A stretch of DNA of 35,505 bases, taken from Hyphomicrobiales bacterium. Lineage in GTDB: Bacteria; Pseudomonadota; Alphaproteobacteria; Rhizobiales; GCA-2746425. Within the stretch, counting starts at the first letter, position 1. Each line of letters opens with the position of its first letter. Where the stretch lies: the NCBI GenBank assembly GCA_002746425.1, contig NVXB01000001.1, positions 150,704-186,208 on the forward strand, given 5' to 3'. Below the pieces are notes generated by a model that was given only the letters and a program-made list of their open reading frames with translations, had not been told where the DNA came from and made no database searches. Below are positions 28,911-35,505 of this stretch, piece by piece. Position numbers and translations under genes: made by a program.

Positions 28911-29998
28911 AATATAGCTCCTATTTCATCCTTTTGAGTATTTTTATCTAAAGGATGCGCCTCATATAAAGCTTCTTTTTGCATTGCAGCAAATTTAATT
29001 CTTCCCTCTTCAGACATTCCCTCGATATTTTCTGTAGTAATTTGAGCAATATTATTATTCTTGTAATAAACCTTCATTTCTGCTGGTTCACCAATAAGAA
29101 TAGATCCTGCATCAGCAACTTGATATGGTCTTGCACGCCACCATCCAGAACCAGTTTTAGTAATATTACCATCAGTATGGTAATATCCGGGCATGAGAAT
29201 ACCCCACTGGCTCATAAATTCTTCACACATATCTCCTTCTTTGAGACGTGGTGATTTATATTGTCCTCTAGCAGCACCATAACATTTGACAGGCCAAGTT
29301 GCATGTTGTTTTTTCAACCATTTGCGTGTTTTACCCTGTACTAGAGAAGCAAAATTAAATTCTTGCTTTTTCTCAATATTGTTAGTAAAATTACCCTCGC
29401 GGCCAAAATTGTTTTCTGGTTTACGATTAAGATGAAATGGATGTGGATTATAAACAAATAATTTATCTTCTCTCCAACCTAATTCCATGCGTGATAAATT
29501 GCCACCCTGATAAGCAGAAACAAGCATACGATTTTCACGTTCTTGTAAAATTTTCACTGCTTCAATATACGATTTACTATATAATTTGACTTCCGATAAA
29601 TCCTCAGTACCAGACCACATATTGAACAGATAATCTCTATAAGCAGATTCGTAATTTTTCTTTTCCAGTGTTTCACCATATTTGATAATGGATTTATAAA
29701 TTGAGTCAAATTGCCAATCATCAAATGAAATAATACAATCTGGCCGTTGTGAAATAGCATATAAACCACCCCAAAGCTGCTGACAAAAACCTGCAGGTGA
29801 ATGGATATACACAATAACTTCATCGTATTCATGAAGACTTTCGCCTAAAATTACTGGGCGCTGATCTACAGTCCATCCCATGGCTTCTAAACAATTAATA
29901 AGTGAATAATGAGATGGCACTACCTGAAGTTGTTGGTTTAAATAATGATCTCTCTTAGTTTGAAGAGTATTAAAACCTGTAATTAAAATTTTCTTCAT
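28907..29998 (-). CDS. Putative glycosyltransferase paired with Glf
   Basis: 363 residues. The N-terminal half looks like a Rossmann/GT-B domain (MKKILITGFNTLQTKRDH, EYDEVIVYIHSPAGF, CIISFDDWQFDS). The C-terminal half has CYGAARGQYKSPRL, MPGYYHTDGNITKTGSGWWR and DAGSILIGEP, suggesting a donor-nucleotide site. No family is named with certainty. ATG overlap with glf indicates joint expression; it could transfer galactofuranose. Confidence 0.5.
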   Translation of the reverse strand: MKKILITGFNTLQTKRDHYLNQQLQVVPSHYSLINCLEAMGWTVDQRPVILGESLHEYDEVIVYIHSPAGFCQQLWGGLYAISQRPDCIISFDDWQFDSIYKSIIKYGETLEKKNYESAYRDYLFNMWSGTEDLSEVKLYSKSYIEAVKILQERENRMLVSAYQGGNLSRMELGWREDKLFVYNPHPFHLNRKPENNFGREGNFTNNIEKKQEFNFASLVQGKTRKWLKKQHATWPVKCYGAARGQYKSPRLKEGDMCEEFMSQWGILMPGYYHTDGNITKTGSGWWRARPYQVADAGSILIGEPAEMKVYYKNNNIAQITTENIEGMSEEGRIKFAAMQKEALYEAHPLDKNTQKDEIGAIL

Positions 29999-30207
29999 GG
30001 GTGATTATCCTCAAAAATTTCTATGATATCTTTCAAATCCTTTAATTCTCTATGAAATGCATCAATATTGCGCTCTTTTGATATAGGATGAGAGTGATTT
30101 GCCCCAAAGCGCTGCATTTTTGCATATGCCATAATTACTTCGGCACATTCTTCAGCAATATGCGCCATACGGCCTTCATAGGTTTTTGGTAAATATTTTT
30201 CAATCAT
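29995..30207 (-). CDS. Small MazG-like protein
   Basis: 70 residues: HIAEECAEVIMAYAKMQRFG and FHRELKDLKDIIEIF match the EExxE half of the all-alpha NTP pyrophosphohydrolase fold. It overlaps the upstream gene by 13 bp. Probably a small nucleotide-pool enzyme. Confidence 0.7.
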   Translation of the reverse strand: MIEKYLPKTYEGRMAHIAEECAEVIMAYAKMQRFGANHSHPISKERNIDAFHRELKDLKDIIEIFEDNHP

Positions 30208-30430
30208 AAATTTTTAAATCCTTTAAACTATCTGGTAAAACAAATTCGTGGTCATAAAACAATTCTTTATATTCGGCGCCGGGAAATTTTTCACCCAGTG
30301 ATAATCCATCCTTAAAGGTAAGATGTTTATCCTCATCTGCAAATCTTAACAAATCATTTAGATACATACCAGTGTATCCAGTGGTTTTTACTACAGTGAT
30401 CACCATATGGTTTTTCTGAGTTTCAGACAT
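30200..30430 (-). CDS. Hypothetical protein
   Basis: 76 residues; begins inside the end of the deformylase gene (31-bp overlap). Contains VVKTTGYTGMYLNDLLRFAD. An ATG at 30406 would shorten the overlap. Not recognised. Confidence 0.55.
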   Translation of the reverse strand: MSETQKNHMVITVVKTTGYTGMYLNDLLRFADEDKHLTFKDGLSLGEKFPGAEYKELFYDHEFVLPDSLKDLKIYD

Positions 30431-30885
30431 TTCTTTTGCGCCATTTCTCTATGATATCTAGTAGCTCTATCGGTATAGATAATTCCATTTAGATGATCAT
30501 ACTCATGTTGAATAATTCTAGATGTCATCCCAGTATATTTTTCTGTTTTCACTTCGCCATTGGGAAGAGTAAAACGCATTCTAATATGTTCCGGGCGTTT
30601 AATTTTAATTATAAGATTAGGAAATGATAAACATCCCTCATCCATGTAAACTTCTTTTTTACTATAATCTACAATAATAGGATTGTACATAACTAAAATA
30701 GGATTACTTCTAATTACAAAACATCTATGTGGTAAACCTACCTGATTTGCAGCTAAACCGACTCCACTAGTATTCATTAACGATTCAGCAATATCTTTAG
30801 CGAATTGAATCGGATCTATAGGAGGATTATTAAAATTAAATTCTGGAGAGATTTCTCTTAAAAGCTTGTTAGTTTCGTCTATCAT
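30400..30885 (-). CDS. def: Peptide deformylase
   Basis: 161 residues from ATG 30885 (ATGA overlap with the upstream stop). All three motifs present: GVGLAANQ (41-48), EGCLSFP (83-89, metal Cys) and QHEYDHLNG (H127, E128, H131). Removes the N-formyl group from nascent proteins; phage copies are known from T4-like phages. Confidence 0.93.
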   Translation of the reverse strand: MIDETNKLLREISPEFNFNNPPIDPIQFAKDIAESLMNTSGVGLAANQVGLPHRCFVIRSNPILVMYNPIIVDYSKKEVYMDEGCLSFPNLIIKIKRPEHIRMRFTLPNGEVKTEKYTGMTSRIIQHEYDHLNGIIYTDRATRYHREMAQKKCLKLRKTIW

Positions 30886-31112
30886 GTACATACTAATGCA
30901 TTCTTTTCTTCTAAAATTTCTACTTTGCTTAATAAGGTTATTTCATCGGATTTCAAATCATGATAACCATATTTTTTAACATCCATATCATAAAATAATG
31001 AACCACCCATATTTTGAGCAACTAAATGCATTGTATTTCTCATTATACTGCATTTTTCACTATTCTCTTCATTTAAAAATTTTTTCAATAATTTCTTAAT
31101 ATCTTCTGGCAT
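30882..31112 (-). CDS. Hypothetical protein
   Basis: 76 residues from ATG 31112 (GAAGAGGTATAAA in front; ATG 31127 lies inside gene 46). Helical, not recognised. Confidence 0.6.
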   Translation of the reverse strand: MPEDIKKLLKKFLNEENSEKCSIMRNTMHLVAQNMGGSLFYDMDVKKYGYHDLKSDEITLLSKVEILEEKNALVCT

Positions 31113-31113
31113 T

Positions 31114-32826
31114 TTATACCTCTTCATATGTGGTGAAATTCTTTACTAATTCTGCCTTTATAGTTTTATCAAACAACTGTCTATTCTTGATATCTTCGGA
31201 ATGTGAAATAATAATTGTATTAGTTTGATCGAATTCACTTAAAATATTTTCTAAATTATCAACATTGTCAACATCCAGGCCATCCATAAGTTCATCAATT
31301 ATCAAAAGATTACATGCTACTGAATTTTTCATTTTGGCTATATCTCTCATAGCAAGAAGAATAGAAAAATCAATACGTTTTTTCTGACCTTCAGAAAATG
31401 AATTGTAACTAAATTTGTCTCTATGTCTTGATTTAATAGTCTCATTGAACGATGAATCCAATTCAAATGAAACAAACATATCAAATTTCTCTAAATAAGA
31501 ATTAATATGTTGATTAAGAAGAGGAATATACTTATTGATAATTACACTCTTGATGCCATTATCTTTCAATATTTTTTGGCAATTGACATAATTTTCAGCA
31601 ATTCTTTTATGCTTATCATATTTTTTATTTTCTAATGTAATTTCCCTTTTTAATGCATCTAATTTGATTGTAGAAACTTCCGATTTTACTTTATTCTTAA
31701 GTTTATCAATACGCTCATTCATTTCTTCTACAGTGGTGATCATGCTGTTTAGCATAGTTTTTTTAACAGAAGTATTTGATTTTATTGCACTAATGTCATC
31801 TTTAGATTTTTTAATTTCGTCAAATATATTATTACACTTAGTAAGATTAGTGTCTATTTTTGGTATTTTTAAATCTAATTCAGATATTGATTTATTATTT
31901 TCCTCAACAATGGAAGCTTTATATTCAAATGTAATATCCTGTTTACATGTTGGACAGTCATCATTGCTATCAATAAATGTTATGGTTTTCTTAAGTATGT
32001 CTATTTTTGTAATAATAGCGGTTTTCTTTTTATTCAAAGCCAGAATTTTATCTACAACTTCTCCTTCAGATACAGGAAAAGAGTCTTTAATTTTTAGAAG
32101 CTCTTTTTCTTCTTCTACAAGTTTTTTAAGTTCGTTATTAAGAGCTGTTGTTTTGTCTCTTTTAATATCTCTAGCAGCAATAATAGATTGTATTTCTTCA
32201 TTAGAATTGATAGATTGTTCTTCAATCATTTCATTCATAGTTTTGATTGAACTTTTCAATGATTGAACTTTAATATTGATATCCGCTAATTCAGCCTTGT
32301 TAATATCATTTTTTGATTTAAGCAATAAAGACATTTTAGAAAAAACGTGAAGATCAAGAAGATCCTCAATGACTTCTCTCCTATGTGCAGCTTGTAATTT
32401 CATAAATGGCATGAACGCAGCAGAACCAAGAACTACAACTTGTGTAAAACTCTTATAATTCATGTTGAGAATGTTTTTTTCTAAGTTTTTCTGATAATCT
32501 CTTACATCTCCAGTTTGAGGAATAAGCTCGCCATCTTTATAAATTTCAAATAAGTTGGGTGAAATTCCTCTAATGACTTTATATTCATTAAATTCAAATT
32601 CAACAACTAAATTCTTCTTATTAATAGAATTTATAAGCTGTCCTTTATTCAAATCTTTATATGTTCTACCAAACAAAGCAAAAGTAATAGCATCAATAAT
32701 AGTAGATTTACCATGACCAGATTTACCTACTACCAAAAGATTACTGTTTTCTTTTAAATCGAATTCTTGAAATGTGTTACCAACAGAAAATAAATTCTTG
32801 AATTTAACACTTTTTGCATTAATCAT
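31114..32826 (-). CDS. 46: Recombination exonuclease subunit gp46 (Rad50/SbcC-like)
   Basis: 570 residues (T4: 560). N-terminal ATPase lobe with VVGKSGHGKST Walker A (34-42), long coiled coil with a zinc hook DDCPTCKQDI in the middle (about residue 285), C-terminal lobe with NSFSEGQKKRIDFSILLAM signature and LLIIDELMDGLD Walker B. It works with gp47 to resect DNA ends for recombination-dependent replication. It overlaps gene 47 by 4 bp. Confidence 0.95.
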   Translation of the reverse strand: MINAKSVKFKNLFSVGNTFQEFDLKENSNLLVVGKSGHGKSTIIDAITFALFGRTYKDLNKGQLINSINKKNLVVEFEFNEYKVIRGISPNLFEIYKDGELIPQTGDVRDYQKNLEKNILNMNYKSFTQVVVLGSAAFMPFMKLQAAHRREVIEDLLDLHVFSKMSLLLKSKNDINKAELADINIKVQSLKSSIKTMNEMIEEQSINSNEEIQSIIAARDIKRDKTTALNNELKKLVEEEKELLKIKDSFPVSEGEVVDKILALNKKKTAIITKIDILKKTITFIDSNDDCPTCKQDITFEYKASIVEENNKSISELDLKIPKIDTNLTKCNNIFDEIKKSKDDISAIKSNTSVKKTMLNSMITTVEEMNERIDKLKNKVKSEVSTIKLDALKREITLENKKYDKHKRIAENYVNCQKILKDNGIKSVIINKYIPLLNQHINSYLEKFDMFVSFELDSSFNETIKSRHRDKFSYNSFSEGQKKRIDFSILLAMRDIAKMKNSVACNLLIIDELMDGLDVDNVDNLENILSEFDQTNTIIISHSEDIKNRQLFDKTIKAELVKNFTTYEEV

Positions 32827-33833
32827 ATAGACATCGCTTCCAAATAAATTTCATCAATTATTTTATGTACTTCTTCATGACGAATATCATCCATAGCTAC
32901 AATGTACTCTTTGATAATATCTGAAGTATCTTCTACTTCTACATTAGATAATTCTATATCAGAGACAGAGCTTTTTGTTTCAGAAGCTTTTATATTATAA
33001 CCCATTTCTTCTAAAGATGACACAGTTTTATCATAATGTGTTCTAGATTCTATGCCAGAAGAGTGAAGTTTAATCATTTTATTTTTAAATTTAGAAAAAT
33101 CAATATCTTCATTTTCATAATAAACATTTTCAAACATGGTATGAGGATTTTTGATAAATGTAAGTTCAAGAGTGTTGCTATCAAACACATGAAAGCCTTT
33201 TTGATCATCTACATCAATCCAAGTATGTTGAGTAGGCGCTCCTAAATATGTAATATTGTCTTTACTAGATTTAGTGTGATAATGGCCTGAAAATACCTTT
33301 TCAAATTTACTGAAAATTTTAGATTTCATACCATATTTAGCAGTCTGAGCTTTATTTAATTTGAAACCAGCTAGCTCCAGATGACCCATCAGGACAGTTT
33401 CTTTAGAACTCTTAATGATTTTATATGTAGCTTCAGCATTGTTCTTATGGATCCAGGGAAGTAATAAAATATTATCAATAACAGCAGCTTCTTCATGTAC
33501 GGTAATATTTTTATATTCACTTAATACCAACTTAGGCGTATTTACAGAGCTGCTATTTTTATAATAAATATCATGGTTTCCTAAAATAATATCCATCCGC
33601 AAACCAGTTTTTTCTAATGGTTTAAAGAAATATTCTTTAGCATTTGTTAATGTATCTGTATCAATTTTCTTTCTAGAATGAAACACATCACCTAGATGTA
33701 TAATCCCATCTATATCATTTTTTTCAATATATGGGAAAAAAATATCATTAAAAAAGAGTTTCATATTTTCATGAAACTCTTTAGAATCATTCTGTAAACC
33801 AAAATGAGTATCTGTTATAAGAATATATTTCAT
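32823..33833 (-). CDS. 47: Recombination nuclease subunit gp47 (Mre11/SbcD-like)
   Basis: 336 residues (T4: 339). Metallophosphoesterase motifs: LITDTHFG, HLGDVFHSR, ILGNHDIY, LMGHLE and FSGHYHTKS. Forms the Mre11-Rad50-type complex with gp46. The start overlaps the preceding 50-codon gene as ATGA. Confidence 0.95.
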   Translation of the reverse strand: MKYILITDTHFGLQNDSKEFHENMKLFFNDIFFPYIEKNDIDGIIHLGDVFHSRKKIDTDTLTNAKEYFFKPLEKTGLRMDIILGNHDIYYKNSSSVNTPKLVLSEYKNITVHEEAAVIDNILLLPWIHKNNAEATYKIIKSSKETVLMGHLELAGFKLNKAQTAKYGMKSKIFSKFEKVFSGHYHTKSSKDNITYLGAPTQHTWIDVDDQKGFHVFDSNTLELTFIKNPHTMFENVYYENEDIDFSKFKNKMIKLHSSGIESRTHYDKTVSSLEEMGYNIKASETKSSVSDIELSNVEVEDTSDIIKEYIVAMDDIRHEEVHKIIDEIYLEAMSI

Positions 33834-33982
33834 AAGAACCTTTTCAAAATTTCTTCACAATATTTCTTAGTAGCTCTTAGACGAGCAATTAAATTGAATT
33901 TTTCAGTAGCATTGGCATTTTCAATTCTATCACCCATATCTCTGATCATTATAGGTACTAACTGTTTTTCATCATTTTTCAT
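33830..33982 (-). CDS. Small helical protein between genes 55 and 47
   Basis: 50 residues from ATG 33982 with TTTTGAGGTGAATA in front; reads MKNDEKQLVPIMIRDMGDRI and ends CEEILKRFL. It overlaps both neighbours, as small genes in this T4 interval do. Not recognised. Confidence 0.65.
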   Translation of the reverse strand: MKNDEKQLVPIMIRDMGDRIENANATEKFNLIARLRATKKYCEEILKRFL

Positions 33983-34532
33983 TATTCACCTCAAAATTTG
34001 ACATTTCTTTTTCTTTTTGTTTCTGTTTCTGTTTCTTCTTTTTTTCTTTCTTTTTGCCCTCAAAATCATCTACAAACGATGTATCCATATCCGCTTGTGA
34101 TGATTCAGTGAATGTTTGTCCAGCAACACGGGCATCATGATTGTGATTTCTAAGAGATTTATATTTAAAATATCGCTGTTCGGCTTCAATATTTATAACA
34201 TTTATGAAAGCATTCCATGCGATTTGGCTAAAATATGCGAAAGGATTTGGCACTTCTACATTGATGTTATATTTCTTTTTATTTAAAGCATTAATACAAG
34301 CAATAGTAGCATCACCTTTCATGTCATCTAAATAACTATAACCAGCGAAATTGCCAGATGATCCTAATCTACGAATAATTTGTATAATAGCTGTAACGAC
34401 AATTTTTGGAATTTCTTCTTCATTTGAGGCATACCAGGCAACTAAATTACGATGCAATTCTTGTCCATTTACGTAATCTCTGGATTGATCTCTATTTTTT
34501 ATTCTTGTTCTTTTTTTCTTTACTACTGCCAT
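33972..34532 (-). CDS. 55: Late-transcription sigma factor gp55
   Basis: 186 residues (T4: 185). Family core: YVNGQELHRNLVAWYA, LGSSGNFAGYSYLDDMKGDA, NPFAYFSQIAWNAFINVINI. gp55 directs host RNA polymerase to TATAAATA late promoters, several of which occur here. After the conserved region comes an acidic patch (TSFVDDFEG) and an unusual Lys/Gln/Glu tail (KKKEKKKKQKQKQKEKE). The 5' end overlaps the upstream membrane gene by 41 bp. Confidence 0.92.
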   Translation of the reverse strand: MAVVKKKRTRIKNRDQSRDYVNGQELHRNLVAWYASNEEEIPKIVVTAIIQIIRRLGSSGNFAGYSYLDDMKGDATIACINALNKKKYNINVEVPNPFAYFSQIAWNAFINVINIEAEQRYFKYKSLRNHNHDARVAGQTFTESSQADMDTSFVDDFEGKKKEKKKKQKQKQKEKEMSNFEVNNEK

Positions 34533-34869
34533 TCATTTTCCCTTTAGACCATGTTAAATATGATTTATTAAAATCTTCTGAATATATTTGCATTGGATCT
34601 TTCCATATGAAATAATGTGATATATATTGCATGATGTTTTTATTTTTACACTCTTCCATGTAGGAAGGATTATTAATAATAAATTGAAATAATTTTGCAA
34701 AAAATACAGTTGATAGCAAATACGATACTATCAAGTTCATAATATATAACACAATTCCAAGCATTAATATACTATAAAAAGCGACTGGCAGAACTAATAA
34801 TCCTATCATATTAATAGCAACTAATATTACTATAGCAAATGGTGATACTAAATATTCAATATATTTCAT
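34492..34869 (-). CDS. Membrane protein upstream of gene 55
   Basis: 125 residues; two or three hydrophobic segments in the first 70 (FAIVILVAINMIGLLVLPV; ILMLGIVLYIMNLIVSYLL), then a soluble part with a basic end (KEKKNKNKK). First gene after the divergent promoter region. Not recognised. Confidence 0.65.
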   Translation of the reverse strand: MKYIEYLVSPFAIVILVAINMIGLLVLPVAFYSILMLGIVLYIMNLIVSYLLSTVFFAKLFQFIINNPSYMEECKNKNIMQYISHYFIWKDPMQIYSEDFNKSYLTWSKGKMNGSSKEKKNKNKK

Positions 34870-34935
34870 TATTTTTTCCTAAATTTATCAATTTATACTC
34901 CTTTTCAAATAAATAAATCAAATAGTTTAATTCTA

Positions 34936-34976
34936 TAGTGTACATTTATAAACTACTATGATATAAATGTACACTA
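34936..34976. promoter_or_regulatory. Symmetric divergent promoter pair
   Basis: A perfect 15-bp inverted repeat, TAGTGTACATTTATA and TATAAATGTACACTA, separated by 11 bp. Each arm holds a GTGTACAT box for one strand and the TATAAAT -10 for the other, about 17 nt apart. Leftward transcription would read the gene 55 operon; rightward would read the gene-poor right end. Confidence 0.55.
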
Positions 34977-35420
34977 ATTAATATGTTTCTATCGGCTAGC
35001 TAGGCCAAATTATGATAGCATTGTAGTATTGACATACAGTCATAAGATATATGCAATTTATTCCTACGAAACGGGTCCTTAATTTATTAAGCAGAATGGG
35101 CAAAATAGATCAGCGCATTTTAAATAAAAAAATCTTTAAGAGATGGAAATACTTAAACCATCAGAAGCGATAATGTTGTGTAGTTATAGGCATTATCACA
35201 ATTGCTTCCGCGCTTATAGGCGGTAGATAAAAAGTTAAAACGCAAAGCCTAGCTTTTCCTAACGGTTCTACTTATAACACAGTGACCCTCTTGTAAGACA
35301 AGACCCACTTAATCTCTTGCCTCCGGGCAAGGGAAGTAACTTCTTGAAGACAATAGGTTGGCTTAGAGAAGTCGAGTAAGAGTATAGCTTGCTATTCCGA
35401 TATTAATTATAGATGTAAGT
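34977..35420. other. Gene-poor right end with hairpins
   Basis: No convincing long gene on either strand. Short hairpins are seen, for example CTTGCC-TCCG-GGCAAG (near 35316-35331) and CTTGT-AAG-ACAAG (near 35291-35303). It may be a structured RNA or regulatory region read rightward from the divergent promoter. Confidence 0.35.
35051..35173 (+). CDS. Possible 40-residue basic peptide
   Basis: The only plus-strand frame worth noting: MQFIPTKRVLNLLSRMGKID continuing to a Lys/Arg-rich end and TAA at 35171-35173. It lies 75 bp downstream of the rightward promoter. No good RBS. Not recognised. Confidence 0.3.
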   Translation: MQFIPTKRVLNLLSRMGKIDQRILNKKIFKRWKYLNHQKR

Positions 35421-35505
35421 AATATAATATCAATAAGAATATAATATCAATAAGAATATAATATCAATAAGAATGTAATATCAATAAGAATATAATATCA
35501 ATAAG
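35421..35505. repeat. Five tandem 17-bp repeats at the window end
   Basis: Unit AATATAATATCAATAAG, five copies, the fourth with one A-to-G change. The array reaches the last base of the window and may continue beyond it. Confidence 0.95.

Noticed and set aside
31664-32266. 200-codon plus-strand open frame
   Set aside because: It is antisense to the coiled-coil part of gp46, which is well supported; no RBS or promoter, and Ser/Leu-rich composition is typical of the reverse of Lys/Glu-rich coiled coil.
35421-35505. CRISPR-like array at the right end
   Set aside because: 17-bp units are directly adjacent, with no spacers.

Overview
The window is a low-GC (roughly 30%) stretch of a T4-superfamily myovirus genome. 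Nearly every gene is on the minus strand, so transcription runs from high to low coordinates. The right half carries the T4 replication and late-transcription core in T4 order: late sigma factor gp55, gp47, gp46, then sliding clamp gp45, clamp loader gp44 and gp62, and the RegA repressor. An alphaproteobacterial host is inferred from three things: a circularly permuted tmRNA gene, a secreted BA14K-like protein, and a tRNA-His with A73 and no encoded G-1.

Layout. 1-1772 is a VWA protein (DUF2828) fused in frame to the C-terminal part of a higher-GC galE at the left edge. 1765-4738 holds small genes, an RlaP-like nucleotidyltransferase and a 2OG-Fe(II) oxygenase. 4740-6010 is an unusual RNA cluster: tRNA-Phe, tRNA-Thr, tRNA-Glu, two circularly permuted tRNA-like genes and three short relatives of the same RNA element. 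A 2H-type phosphoesterase gene lies among them. 6015-12250 is small accessory genes with tRNA-Thr and tRNA-Ser, ending in a probable late virion gene. 12296-14260 is a second RNA cluster (Pro, Cys, His, Tyr, an odd tRNA, permuted tmRNA). 14360-17320 includes a Thg1-like 3'-5' RNA polymerase, an initiator-like tRNA, tRNA-Ile and tRNA-like remnants. 17593-19030 is a higher-GC insert (DUF6745 protein). 19959-34869 is the replication, nucleotide-metabolism, glycosylation and transcription block. 34870-35505 has no convincing gene and ends in five 17-bp tandem repeats.

How it may work together. RNA biology is the theme. Permuted tRNA genes need their ends joined or held together, and several conventional-looking tRNAs have mismatched acceptor stems. 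In the same window are a Thg1-like protein (5' end repair), a 2H phosphoesterase (2',3'-cyclic phosphate chemistry), an RlaP-like nucleotidyltransferase and a macro-domain protein. Together they suggest a phage tRNA maturation or repair system, but no RNA ligase is seen here and the link is inference.

Two promoter types are visible. One is TATAAATA, the T4 late (gp55) type, in front of RNA genes and the virion gene. The other is a recurrent GT(G/T)TAC(A/T)T box about 17 nt upstream of an AT-rich -10 element, in front of accessory genes, gp45 and the RNA clusters.
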